NCBI GenBank assembly: GCA_001873945.1
Contig: MNYI01000203.1
Coordinates: forward strand, 8,900-16,726
Direction: 5' to 3'
Source: Candidatus Desantisbacteria bacterium CG2_30_40_21
GTDB lineage: Bacteria; UBA9089; CG2-30-40-21
Length of the DNA stretch: 7,827 bases
Part shown: positions 1 through 7,492 of the stretch, piece after piece
How the letters are laid out: every line of letters starts with the position of its first letter
How positions within the stretch are numbered: the stretch's first letter is position 1
Translations under genes and position numbers: made by a program
Notes under the pieces: model-generated
Databases searched by the model: none
Told to the model about the DNA's origin: nothing
What the model saw: only the letters and a program-made list of their open reading frames with translations

Positions 1-765
1 AGATATGCGTGGGACTTATATTATCAGTACTTAAAAGAGTCAGGATTAAATAGTGGTATAAAGGGTATGATAGCAAAGTTTATATTGCATTATATCAGAA
101 TTTGGGATTATAGTACGACTAACAGGGTCGATCACTTTATTGCTATCTCAAATTATATAGCCAGAAGAATAAAAAAGATTTATGGAAGGGAATCTTCTGT
201 AATTTATCCACCAGTTGATGTTAATAAGTTTGAACCTCTCAGCAAAAAGGAAGATTTTTATCTAACTGTTTCAAGGATGGTCCCTTATAAAAAAATAGAT
301 CTAATCGTGGAAGCCTTTTCAATGATGTCTGATAAAAGGCTTGTCGTCATAGGGGATGGACCAGATTTTACAAAGATCAAAAAAAAAGCTGGTAAAAATG
401 TAGAACTTTTAGGTTATCAGACTTCTGAAATCGTAAAAGATTATATGCAGAAAGCCCGTGCTTTTATCTTTGCTGCAGAGGAGGATTTTGGTATTGCACC
501 TGTAGAAGCACAAGCCTGTGGAACACCTGTAATAGCTTATGGAAAAGGTGGGGTAACAGAAACAGTAATAGCAGATAAAACAGGCTTATTTTTTGAAGAA
601 CAAACATTGGATAGTCTGATTAAAGCCGTTAAATACTTTGAAAGCGTGGAAGATAAATTTGATGTTGTGGAAATAAGGAAGAATGCAGAACGATTTGGAA
701 TAGAAAGATTTAAAAAAGAATTTAAGGAATTTGTTGCAAGAGTTATTTTTATTCCAGTTTCTTAA
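1..765 (+). CDS. GT4 glycosyltransferase, WbaZ-like (5' end outside window)
   Basis: The open frame runs through the left edge, so 254 residues of a longer protein are seen. A Met codon at 67 is internal: residues before it (RYAWDLYYQYLKESGL) match the conserved RYxWD segment of WbaZ-like enzymes, so roughly the first 110-120 residues are missing. Visible GT4 signatures are an IYPPVDVNKF linker, SRMVPYKKIDLIVEAF, the GDGP nucleotide-sugar loop, and the E-x7-E element in EEDFGIAPVEAQACGTPVIAY followed by GGVTETV. Family members are cytoplasmic, membrane-associated, retaining sugar transferases acting on lipid-linked oligosaccharides. WbaZ relatives are usually called mannosyltransferases, but donor and acceptor cannot be read from sequence. 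Arginine is mostly AGA/AGG (11 of 13). The last residues (VARVIFIPVS) look unlike a usual family C-terminus and may be slightly altered. It is followed by a 54-bp gap with its own ribosome site. Confidence 0.9.
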   Translation, partial: RYAWDLYYQYLKESGLNSGIKGMIAKFILHYIRIWDYSTTNRVDHFIAISNYIARRIKKIYGRESSVIYPPVDVNKFEPLSKKEDFYLTVSRMVPYKKIDLIVEAFSMMSDKRLVVIGDGPDFTKIKKKAGKNVELLGYQTSEIVKDYMQKARAFIFAAEEDFGIAPVEAQACGTPVIAYGKGGVTETVIADKTGLFFEEQTLDSLIKAVKYFESVEDKFDVVEIRKNAERFGIERFKKEFKEFVARVIFIPVS

Positions 766-769
766 TGGT

Positions 770-775
770 TATAAT
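770..775 (+). promoter_or_regulatory. possible -10 box before the membrane-protein gene
   Basis: A perfect TATAAT lies five bases after the stop of the GT4 gene and 44 bases before the next start codon. No convincing -35 box is found 16-18 bases upstream; that stretch is only T-rich. In AT-rich DNA such a hexamer can arise by chance, so this is a weak candidate for an extra internal promoter. Confidence 0.25.
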
Positions 776-805
776 GTGTTTAGTAGCCGCAAGAATAATA
801 AAAAG

Positions 806-811
806 AGGAGG
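806..811 (+). promoter_or_regulatory. ribosome binding site fixing the start at 820
   Basis: A perfect AGGAGG lies 8 bases before ATG at 820. This favours 820 over the in-frame ATG at 841, which has no comparable site. Confidence 0.8.
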
Positions 812-1133
812 TATAGAGTATGTTTATTTCGGAAAAAAGTATGAAAAAAAAATTTCAACACTATTGGGATTATATAATTGCTGCAATCATTACACCTTTA
901 ATTTGGGGTTGGTATTATGGTGACCATTTTAAGCTTTCGCTTTCCTATCCCTTAACCAACCAGAGTGATTTGTGGATGGGTTTTGCATCAATAAAAGCAC
1001 TCATTAATGGAGAATGGTCACCTTTTTCGGGAATAGTATTAAATCATATTGGATCTCCATTTGGGGCTGTAAATATAAGTATGGATTATCCCATACTTGA
1101 GCAATTACAATTTGTTTTTATCTGGATTATAGG

Positions 1134-1139
1134 TTTTTT
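1134..1139 (+). repeat. T6 homopolymer at the first frameshift
   Basis: Six T residues sit where the frame must change from 1 to 2. With five T the reading becomes GFSSNPFLVMN and stays open. With six T, translation ends at the TAA at 1144. Confidence 0.7.
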
Positions 1140-1488
1140 CTTCTAATCCCTTTTTGGTCATGAATATATATTACATATTGGGATTTGTTTTTGTCGTTTG
1201 GACAATGATTTTTTTAACAAGACAATTTCATATTAGTCAAGAAATTGGTTTTGTTGTGGGTTTGTTGTATGCATTTATTCCATATCATTTTTTTCGGTAT
1301 GAGCATATTATGCTGGCATCATATTGTTTAATTCCAATTGCCGGATTATTGTTATTTTGGATATGGTCAAAAAAACCTCTTTTTGTTTTTAATAAACGAT
1401 CACCTGTATGGTGGGCAGTATTTGATCGTAAGAGTTGGTTTGCTGGAATAGCCGCCCTGCTTATTGGATTTTGGCATGTGTATTATGC

Positions 1489-1496
1489 TTTTTTTT
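1489..1496 (+). repeat. T8 homopolymer at the second frameshift
   Basis: Eight T residues sit where the frame must return from 2 to 1. With nine T (or seven plus loss of a codon's worth) the reading becomes YYAFFFCIFVVVAG and stays open to 2551. With eight T, frame 2 ends at the TAG at 1508. Tracts of this length are prone to slippage in replication, transcription and some sequencing chemistries. Confidence 0.7.
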
Positions 1497-2568
1497 CTGT
1501 ATCTTTGTAGTGGTGGCAGGTGTGAGTGCAACATTGTATCAACATAGTCGAAGGCATTTGATTAGTGCTTTCATTTTAATCGGATTAGTTTTTACTGCTT
1601 TAAGTATCACAGCTATTCCGACTCTTTATGGACAGTTAATTCAAGGCAAAAACCATGAGGTTGCTCGTCGCTCTTCAGTTGAAAGTGAACTTTATGGTTT
1701 GAAAATAGTAAATATTCTTTTACCATTTCCTAATCACCGATTTGGTCCTTTTAAGCATTTACGCAATAAATATCAAGGAAGTCTATCTGTCGAAGGAAGT
1801 GTTGAATACATTGGGTTGATAAGTAGTTTAGGCTTAATTGGAATTATATCGTCCTTGTTATTTTTAGTTAAAAGTCCAATGTATTCTAAATTTTTGCTTT
1901 TAACAATAACAGGTATTTTATATGCTACACTTGGGGGGTTTTCTGTTTTTTTTGCGATTCTGATTTCGCCCCAAATTCGTTGTCCGAATCGAATCAGTCC
2001 TTATTTAGCATGTTTTGCTTTATTTTGGGTCGCTTGGCATTTACAAAAAATAAAAAATATCATTCCCAAGAAATGGGTTTTTTATATTAGTTTATTATTG
2101 CTATTAATTATAGGTCTTAACGATCAAATTGCACCTTATATGGTTTTCCGACCTTCGAAAGATGCTATAGATTCAGATCAGAAATTTATTCAAGCTATCG
2201 AATTACAAATCCCAAATGGTTCGGTTATTCAACTGCCATACTTATCTTTCCCTGAGGTGCCTCCTGTTTACGATATGACAGATTACAGTCATTTGCGTGG
2301 GTATCTTTTTTCAAATCATTTAAATTGGAGTTATGGTGCTTTTCGGGGGCGTGATGCTGCCAAAAAAATTGAAGCAATCAGTCGAGAACCTTTAAGCTTA
2401 TTAAAAATCCGAGAAATGGGATATGCTGGTATTTATATTGATCGATATGGATATGCTAATCATCAACCTACTATTGAAACACAATTACAAAATGAGCTAA
2501 AACAAAAACCACTTGAAAGCATTAATAAGCGTTTTTGTTTTTATAAATTGTAAAAAAGGTGACCATAT

Positions 2569-3987
2569 ATGTTAAGAGATCGAAGCAAGCAGTTATTATG
2601 GCTTTTTCTTGTTGTAGATAGCATAAGTATAATCATGGCATTTATTAGTGCCTATTATATCCGCCAGGGTTTTACAGGGACACGATTGTTTTATAATCCA
2701 CCCGTTCCTTTCATCATGTATCTGCCTGTTTTGGTACTGATTATTATTGTTTTTCCCTGCGTTTTCTTCATCTCAGGATTATATCAGCCCATAAGGTCTA
2801 TCAGCTATCTTAAAGAGATACTTAACATCCTGAAAGCATCTATATTAGGGGTATTTCTGACCTTTGCCCTTGCATTTTGCCTGAAACTTGGCTTTGTCTC
2901 CAGAAGCCTTCTCTTCCTTTTTTGGTTTCTGATTACCCTCTATCTTCCCATTATCAGGATAATTTTGAGGTATTTTTTAGCATCATTATACCTAAAGGGA
3001 TATAACTCTCAACAGGTACTTATTGTTGGAAAGGGAGAGCTGGCGGAGAAGATATCCTTTACCTTGAATAAACACCCTGAACTTGGGTTTCATATCATTG
3101 GGTTTATTGATGAGGAAGGGAATAGTGATAAAGCCTCAAGGGTGCAAACAATGGGCAAGATAAATGATATTCCTGACATCTTACATGAGACAATAGTGGA
3201 TGAGGTTGTATTTGCTGTACCTATTGAGGACTGTGAACGGATGACTGAAGCCATTAAGCTGTGTGAAGTAGAAGGGATTAGGGTGCGAATAGTCGCTGAC
3301 CTGTTTGAGAGAACCATTGCTCGGGCAAAGATTGATGACATTGACGGCATACCTATTATTACTCTGGAGACAGGACCTGCTCAAGAGCTTGCTCTTGCTG
3401 TTAAAAGAGTGCTGGATGTAATTGTCTCTTTTCTTAGCCTGATCATATTAAGTCCTTTATTTGTAATAATTGCCTTATTAATCAAGATTGATTCCCCTGG
3501 TCATATATTTTTCAGACAAGAACGAATGGGACAAAATGGAAGACGGTTCAAGTTGTTAAAGTTTCGTTCCATGATAGATGGTGCTGAAGGGTTGCAAACA
3601 AATATTCAGGGACTTAATGAGGCAAGTGGTCCAGTATTTAAGATAAAGAATGATCCAAGAATAACTATGGTTGGACGATTTTTAAGAAAAACATCCCTTG
3701 ATGAGTTGCCACAATTCATTAATGTTTTGAAGGGAGAGATGAGCCTTGTTGGACCACGCCCACCACTGCCAGATGAGGTGGCTCAATATAAGAACTGGCA
3801 GAGAAGAAGGTTGTCCATGAAACCCGGCATTACTTGCATCTGGCAGGTGAGTGGAAGAAGCAATGTGTCCTTTGAAAAATGGATGAAAATGGACATGGAA
3901 TACATTGATAACTGGTCATTAGTGCTGGATATTAAGATATTATTGAAAACCATCTGGGTTGTTTTGTATGGGAAAGGGGCATATTAA
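2569..3987 (+). CDS. polyprenyl-phosphate sugar-1-phosphate transferase (WbaP/WcaJ class)
   Basis: This 472-residue membrane enzyme has the length and order of the exopolysaccharide polyprenyl glycosylphosphotransferases. Four hydrophobic helices fill residues ~9-134. A Rossmann-like domain follows, with VLIVGKGELAEKI at 150-162. The catalytic domain then starts near 278 with the re-entrant helix (KRVLDVIVSFLSLIILSP). Catalytic-domain marks are FRQERMG (315-321), KFRSM (331-335), the Asp-Glu pair in SLDELPQ (378-379), VGPRPP (394-399) and PGITCIWQVSGR (419-430). It should transfer a hexose-1-phosphate from UDP-sugar to undecaprenyl phosphate at the inner membrane, starting the repeat unit. 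Glucose versus galactose cannot be decided. The start at 2569 is supported by AAGGTGA six bases upstream, 15 bases after the previous stop. It is the last gene of the rightward group. Confidence 0.95.
   Translation: MLRDRSKQLLWLFLVVDSISIIMAFISAYYIRQGFTGTRLFYNPPVPFIMYLPVLVLIIIVFPCVFFISGLYQPIRSISYLKEILNILKASILGVFLTFALAFCLKLGFVSRSLLFLFWFLITLYLPIIRIILRYFLASLYLKGYNSQQVLIVGKGELAEKISFTLNKHPELGFHIIGFIDEEGNSDKASRVQTMGKINDIPDILHETIVDEVVFAVPIEDCERMTEAIKLCEVEGIRVRIVADLFERTIARAKIDDIDGIPIITLETGPAQELALAVKRVLDVIVSFLSLIILSPLFVIIALLIKIDSPGHIFFRQERMGQNGRRFKLLKFRSMIDGAEGLQTNIQGLNEASGPVFKIKNDPRITMVGRFLRKTSLDELPQFINVLKGEMSLVGPRPPLPDEVAQYKNWQRRRLSMKPGITCIWQVSGRSNVSFEKWMKMDMEYIDNWSLVLDIKILLKTIWVVLYGKGAY
3984..3987. 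other. shared TTAA carrying both convergent stop codons
   Basis: The TAA of the sugar-phosphate transferase is 3985-3987 on the plus strand, and the TAA of rmlB is 3986-3984 on the minus strand. The two coding regions therefore overlap by four bases inside one TTAA palindrome. No stem-loop followed by T residues lies between the operons, so each transcript must end inside the opposing gene, use Rho, or read through. Confidence 0.9.
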
Positions 3988-5021
3988 TCTGAACCTGTCC
4001 CCATTTTCCTCACATATTTGTGAGCATACCATTGTATTGTCTTAACTATTCCACTTTCAAAATCTTCTTCCTGTTTCCATCCAAGTTCGGTTTCAATCTT
4101 TGTTGCATCAATCGCGTATCGCTTATCATGCCCGGGTCTGTCTTCTACAAAAGATATAAATTCCTTATAACTCTTATCACCTTGTCGAGGTATTAATTTG
4201 TCCAATATTTCACATATTTTATTCACAATATAAACATTAGTTCTTTCATTCCTGCCACCAATATTGTAAGTCTCACCAACTCTACCATTATGATAAGCGA
4301 GGTCAATCCCATTGCAATGATCCAACACATAAAGCCAATCCCGTACATTTTTGCCATCTCCATATATCGGTATAGGCTCATTTGCCAATGCCTTTCTGAT
4401 AATGGTTGGAATCAGCTTCTCGTCGTGCTGTTTTGGTCCATAGTTATTGGAACAGTTTGTTATTACGGTATTAAGCCCATAGGTATGGTGATAGCTTCGG
4501 ACTACCATATCAGATGCTGCTTTACTGGCACTGTATGGTGAGTTGGGTGCATATGGTGTATCTTCCGTAAACAAACCTGTCTTTCCTAATGTGCCATATA
4601 CCTCATCAGTGCTTATATGATGAAAACGACAGCTCTCATAACTATTTTTGTGTATAAACGGTTTTTCTAACCAGTACTGCCTTGCAACATCAAGCAGGGT
4701 AAAGGTGCCATTTATATTGGTCTTGACAAATACCTCGGGACCAGCAATGGAGTTATCCACATGACTTTCAGCAGCAAAATGAATAACCCCACGAATATCA
4801 TATTCCTTAAACAAAAATTCTACAATCTCGCGGTTACAAATATTACCTTTAATAAACTTATATTGAGGATGATTTTTTGCCTCAGAAAGATTTTCCAGAC
4901 TGCCTGCATATGTGAGATTATCCAGATTAACAATCATGTAATCATGATATTTCTTCAGAAAATAGCATACAAAATTGGCACCAATAAATCCAGCACCACC
5001 AGTAATCAGAATAGATTTCAT
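3984..5021 (-). CDS. rmlB: dTDP-glucose 4,6-dehydratase
   Basis: Second step of dTDP-L-rhamnose synthesis: NAD-dependent conversion of dTDP-glucose to dTDP-4-keto-6-deoxyglucose in the cytoplasm. The 345-residue product is normal length for this extended SDR family. Visible are the NAD loop TGGAGFIG (7-14), DNLTYAGSLENL, HFAAESHVDNS (81-91), the catalytic Thr-Asp-Glu in STDEVYG (T138, D139, E140), YSASK (Y163, K167), NNYGPKQHDEKLIP, RDWLYVLDH and RPGHDKRYAID (295-305). The frame is open upstream to 5051, but ATG at 5021 is preferred: MKSILITGG is the standard N-terminus, AAGGAG lies five bases upstream, and this ATG overlaps the rmlD stop. The C-terminus is odd: after WYAHKYVRK it ends in MGTGSD, encoded by a GGGGACAGGTTC motif, rather than a usual family tail. 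Last gene of the rml operon. Confidence 0.96.
   Translation of the reverse strand: MKSILITGGAGFIGANFVCYFLKKYHDYMIVNLDNLTYAGSLENLSEAKNHPQYKFIKGNICNREIVEFLFKEYDIRGVIHFAAESHVDNSIAGPEVFVKTNINGTFTLLDVARQYWLEKPFIHKNSYESCRFHHISTDEVYGTLGKTGLFTEDTPYAPNSPYSASKAASDMVVRSYHHTYGLNTVITNCSNNYGPKQHDEKLIPTIIRKALANEPIPIYGDGKNVRDWLYVLDHCNGIDLAYHNGRVGETYNIGGRNERTNVYIVNKICEILDKLIPRQGDKSYKEFISFVEDRPGHDKRYAIDATKIETELGWKQEEDFESGIVKTIQWYAHKYVRKMGTGSD
3990..4007. repeat. TGAACCTGTCCCCATTTT motif, REP-like fragment (tentative)
   Basis: The sequence TGAACCTGTCCCCATTTT (minus strand AAAATGGGGACAGGTTCA) lies within the last rmlB codons. I recall very similar words recurring in intergenic repeats of many bacterial genomes, some linked to REP-associated transposases. 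Only one copy is in this window and no clear palindrome is formed, so the repeat status is from memory, not shown here. Confidence 0.35.
5018..5021 (-). other. ATGA overlap, rmlD stop and rmlB start
   Basis: The minus-strand ATGA contains the rmlB ATG and the rmlD TGA, with AAGGAG at 5032-5027 inside the rmlD 3' end. This supports translational coupling and decides the rmlB start. Confidence 0.85.
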
Positions 5022-5884
5022 ATTATCTCCTTTTTCGGTTGGATTAGACAATTTCTCAAAGAATCACGCCAATAAGAAATATTGGCTCCGAAGATTTGCT
5101 TAACTTTTTTCTTGCTCAGCACACTGTAACACGGTCTCCTAGCAGGAGTAGGATACTCATAGGTTTCAATAGGCTCAATGGTACAATCAATTTTTGCCAG
5201 CTCAATAATTGCTTTGGCAAAGTCATACCAACTTGCTACGCCTTCATTTGAATAATGATAAATATCAGGTTTTTCATGTTGAGATATAAATTGTATGTTA
5301 TTGAGAATAAATTCTGCCATATCCTTTGCGTATGTCGGAGTCCCAATCTGATCATATACAAGCTTAAGTCTATCACGCTCCTTTCCAAGTCTTATTATTG
5401 TCTTTACAAAATTATTCCCATAATTTGAATACAGCCACGATGTCCGAAAAATTATTGCCCTAAAAGCATTTTTGAGAATTTCCTGTTCACCTTCAAGTTT
5501 AGTCTTGCCATATACTGAAAGAGGATTGGGTTTGTCGGTTTCATTATATGGTGTTGACTTTTCACCATCAAAAACATAATCCGTTGAGATATGAATCAGC
5601 GGAATATCAAACTCATTTGAAACTAAAACCAGATTTCTCACAGCATCTACATTAACTATTGTTGCAATATCAGGCTTACTTTCAGCCACATCTACTGCTG
5701 TATATGCTGCACAATTAATAACACACGATACCTTGTTTTCTAAAACATTTTGTTTAACTAATGCGAGATTTGTTATATCTAAATCGGATATATCCGTAAA
5801 TATAAACTGATAGGGATAATTATCTGACAAATCACGAATCTCCCTGCCAAGCTGTCCACCCGCACCAGTAACTAATATCTTCAT
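5018..5884 (-). CDS. rmlD: dTDP-4-dehydrorhamnose reductase
   Basis: Final step: NAD(P)H-dependent reduction of dTDP-4-keto-L-rhamnose to dTDP-L-rhamnose in the cytoplasm. The 288-residue protein is typical for the family. It shows the N-terminal nucleotide loop TGAGGQLGREI (6-16), INCAAYTAVDVAE (56-68), the STDYVFDG segment (100-107), the catalytic Tyr and Lys in YGKTK (Y125, K129), RTSWLY (147-152), GTPTYAKDMA (181-190) and the sugar-binding RRPCYSVL segment (249-256). No key residue is missing. The ATG at 5884 overlaps the rmlC stop by four bases and has GAGGA a short distance upstream. Its stop overlaps the rmlB start in the same way. Confidence 0.96.
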   Translation of the reverse strand: MKILVTGAGGQLGREIRDLSDNYPYQFIFTDISDLDITNLALVKQNVLENKVSCVINCAAYTAVDVAESKPDIATIVNVDAVRNLVLVSNEFDIPLIHISTDYVFDGEKSTPYNETDKPNPLSVYGKTKLEGEQEILKNAFRAIIFRTSWLYSNYGNNFVKTIIRLGKERDRLKLVYDQIGTPTYAKDMAEFILNNIQFISQHEKPDIYHYSNEGVASWYDFAKAIIELAKIDCTIEPIETYEYPTPARRPCYSVLSKKKVKQIFGANISYWRDSLRNCLIQPKKEII

Positions 5885-6447
5885 AAATAATCCTCACTGT
5901 ACAAAAACAGTTCTGCATCTTTCAAACATGGCAACTGCTTATCCTTATCTAAAAGCAAAACTTGGCTTTCATCTATCTGCCATGCAATATTCAAATCAGA
6001 GTCATTATAGAGTATGCCCCGTTCATGTTCTCTGGAATAAAAATTATCAACCTTGTAAGCAAAAACAGCCTCTTTGCTCAACACCACAAATCCATGGGCA
6101 AAACCTTTTGGTATAAAAAGCTGTCTTTTGTTCTCATCACTTAACTCAATAGCGACACATTTGGCAAAAGTAGGTGAACCCTTGCGAATATCCACTGCAA
6201 TATCAAGTACCCTTCCCTGAACCACTCTCACTAATTTTGATTGAACAAAGGGTGGTAATTGATAATGCAATCCCCGTAATGTTCCAAAAACAGATTTGGA
6301 TTCATTGTCTTGAACAAATGTTATCTTTCTGATATTTGCTTCAAAAACCTTTTGATTATAGCTTTCAAAAAAATATCCTCTCTTGTCAGTAAATACCTTT
6401 GGCTCAATAATCATTACTTCAGGAATATCTGTCTTGATAAATCTCAT
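5881..6447 (-). CDS. rmlC: dTDP-4-dehydrorhamnose 3,5-epimerase
   Basis: Third step: double epimerisation at C3 and C5 of dTDP-4-keto-6-deoxyglucose to the L-rhamno form, by a cofactor-free cupin enzyme that normally works as a dimer. The 188 residues match the family. Landmarks are the RGYFFESY segment (23-30), FVQDNES (44-50), the catalytic His in RGLHYQ (H61), a core strand region with VRVVQGRVLDIAVDIRKGSPTF, FIPKGFAHGF (111-120), the catalytic Tyr in AYKVDNFYS (Y131), and LLDKDKQLP, whose Asp (probably D169) would pair with the His. The start at 6447 overlaps the rmlA stop as ATGA, with a purine-rich GAGGGG just upstream. The gene order A-C-D-B and coupling leave no doubt about the pathway. 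Confidence 0.96.
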   Translation of the reverse strand: MRFIKTDIPEVMIIEPKVFTDKRGYFFESYNQKVFEANIRKITFVQDNESKSVFGTLRGLHYQLPPFVQSKLVRVVQGRVLDIAVDIRKGSPTFAKCVAIELSDENKRQLFIPKGFAHGFVVLSKEAVFAYKVDNFYSREHERGILYNDSDLNIAWQIDESQVLLLDKDKQLPCLKDAELFLYSEDYL

Positions 6448-7328
6448 AACCCCTCTATCTTTGGTAAATTCAGGAGATATTGTCCATACCCATTTTTCTT
6501 CATCGGCTCTGCCAGTCTCAATAGTTGTTCTTTGTCTATATATCCAAGCATGTAGGCAATTTCCTCTATGCAGGATATCTTAAGCCCTTGTCGTTTTTCA
6601 ATGGTTACAATAAACTCTGAAGCCTCAAGTAAGCTTTCATGTGTGCCGGTATCAAGCCAAGCATAACCCCTTCCCATAAGTTCAACCCTTAAGTTGCCTT
6701 GTTCTAAATACTCTCTATTTACATCGGTTATTTCAAGTTCCCCGCGATATGAGGGTTTAATCTCTTTGGCAATGTTAATAACACTATTGTCATAGAAATA
6801 TAAACCTGTTACCGCATAATTTGATTTGGGATTTTGAGGTTTTTCCTCTATGGATATAACCCTGCCATTTTTATCAAATTCAACCACCCCATATCTTTCA
6901 GGATCCTTTACATAATAACCAAAAACAAACGCTCCTCCCAAATTCTCTACAGCAAACACTGCTTTTTTTAACCGTTCAGTTAACCCCTGTCCATAGAAAA
7001 TATTGTCACCAAGAATAAGACAAACACTATCATTTCCTATAAACTCCTCACCCAAGATAAACGCTTCTGCCAGACCATTAGGATTCATTTGTTCTTTATA
7101 GGTAAAATTTAGTCCCAAATGCGAGCCGTTCTTAAATATCTCCCTAAAGTGTGGCAAGTCTTGTGGTGTTGAAATAATTAGAATTTCTCTTATACCCGTC
7201 AGCATAAGTACTGAGAGTGGGTAGTAAATCATTGGTTTGTCGTAAATTGGCAAAAGCTGTTTACATACCGATAATGTTACCGGATAAAGTCTTGTGCCAC
7301 TGCCACCGGCTAAGATAATGCCCTTCAT
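6444..7328 (-). CDS. rmlA: glucose-1-phosphate thymidylyltransferase
   Basis: First step: joins dTTP and glucose-1-phosphate to give dTDP-glucose and pyrophosphate; usually a tetramer and inhibited by dTDP-rhamnose. At 294 residues it is full length. The nucleotidyltransferase loop LAGGSGTRLYPVT (6-18), the lysine in CKQLLPIYDKPM (K23), PNGLAEAF (83-90), the metal and nucleotide site LGDNIFYG (106-113), YGVVEF (146-151), EEKP (161-164), LEITDVN (198-204) and WLDTGTH (224-230) are all present. The C-terminal IEEIAYMLGYID segment is typical of the short RmlA type. ATG at 7328 is preceded by AGGAGG four bases upstream. It is the first gene of the operon, and its leader is what remains after decay of older genes to the right. 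Confidence 0.97.
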   Translation of the reverse strand: MKGIILAGGSGTRLYPVTLSVCKQLLPIYDKPMIYYPLSVLMLTGIREILIISTPQDLPHFREIFKNGSHLGLNFTYKEQMNPNGLAEAFILGEEFIGNDSVCLILGDNIFYGQGLTERLKKAVFAVENLGGAFVFGYYVKDPERYGVVEFDKNGRVISIEEKPQNPKSNYAVTGLYFYDNSVINIAKEIKPSYRGELEITDVNREYLEQGNLRVELMGRGYAWLDTGTHESLLEASEFIVTIEKRQGLKISCIEEIAYMLGYIDKEQLLRLAEPMKKNGYGQYLLNLPKIEGL

Positions 7329-7492
7329 TATTCCTCCTGAAAATCAGTGTGTTCTAAAAATTTTCCTTGTTAGCTGTTAGGTCAGTCAAGGAGCAGACAT
7401 TGAAAGTAGAAAGTAGAATTAACTTTAATACCCCATCTCTCTTTTTCCCATTTCTGCTTATCCCTTACCTTATCCTTCTCTACTCCTGTCGT
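7329..7492. other. noncoding leader between the nuclease relic and rmlA
   Basis: No gene is seen. On the minus strand it holds AGGAGG (7338-7333), a possible -35 TTGACT (7389-7384) without a good -10 at the proper distance, and a weak 6-bp inverted repeat (TCCTTG 7364-7369 with CAAGGA 7387-7392). A 7-base unit GAAAGTA is repeated at 7402-7415. The part from about 7420 to 7490 is strongly pyrimidine-rich on the plus strand. No factor-independent terminator is evident. Confidence 0.5.
7402..7418. repeat. short tandem repeat GAAAGTA x2.4
   Basis: GAAAGTA occurs twice in a row, followed by a partial third unit (GAA). It is too short to assign a role, and may be simple-sequence residue in the rmlA leader. 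Confidence 0.5.

Larger units (their letters stand above)
820..2553 (+). pseudogene. frameshifted multi-spanning membrane protein (GT-C-like envelope family)
   Basis: Three pieces in two frames form one protein: frame 1 to about 1140, frame 2 from about 1142 to 1489, then frame 1 from about 1498 to the stop at 2551. Undoing one extra T at 1134-1139 and one missing T at 1489-1496 gives about 577 residues. There are about ten hydrophobic segments in the first ~436 residues, then a ~140-residue soluble tail. I recall a family of uncharacterised membrane proteins with the same landmarks: a first loop with Asp (NQSDLWMGF), SPFG, DYP, NPFLVMNIYY, FIPYHFFRYEH, and a tail with GYAGIYIDRYGYA and a final FYKL. 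NPFLVMNIYY begins just past the first shift, so the ancestor was one gene. Role unknown; a lipid-linked-sugar glycosyltransferase of GT-C fold is the best guess. Arginine codons are 18 of 20 CGN, unlike both neighbours. It could be a decayed gene, a phase-variable gene, or intact with two sequencing errors. Confidence 0.75.

Noticed and set aside
765..923. A 52-codon plus-strand ORF whose ATG overlaps the GT4 stop (TAATG) and which begins MVIMCLVAARIIKRGG.
   Set aside because: The overlap looks like coupling, but the ORF runs out of frame into the membrane-protein gene, has no recognisable motif, and the strong ribosome site at 806-811 serves 820 instead.
1435..2553. An independent 372-residue protein starting at TTG 1435.
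   Set aside because: Its first ~20 residues are an out-of-frame reading of sequence conserved in frame 2. The TTG has no good ribosome site, and the piece joins naturally to the upstream segment after a one-base correction.
3090..3384. Minus-strand open frames inside the sugar-phosphate transferase gene.
   Set aside because: They have low-complexity, Ser-rich translations with no motif, fully covered by a well-supported gene on the other strand.
5022..5051. A longer rmlB N-terminus (MSNPTEKGDN) starting at 5051.
   Set aside because: The added residues are not part of the family and lie inside rmlD. The ATG at 5021 has the ribosome site and the ATGA overlap.
7384..7389. TTGACT as the -35 box of an rmlA promoter.
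   Set aside because: No hexamer resembling TATAAT lies 16-19 bases downstream on the minus strand, so it is only listed as a possibility in the leader.
7364..7392. The TCCTTG/CAAGGA inverted repeat as a terminator or riboswitch.
   Set aside because: The stem is only six base pairs with a 17-base loop and no T-tract, so it could easily be chance.
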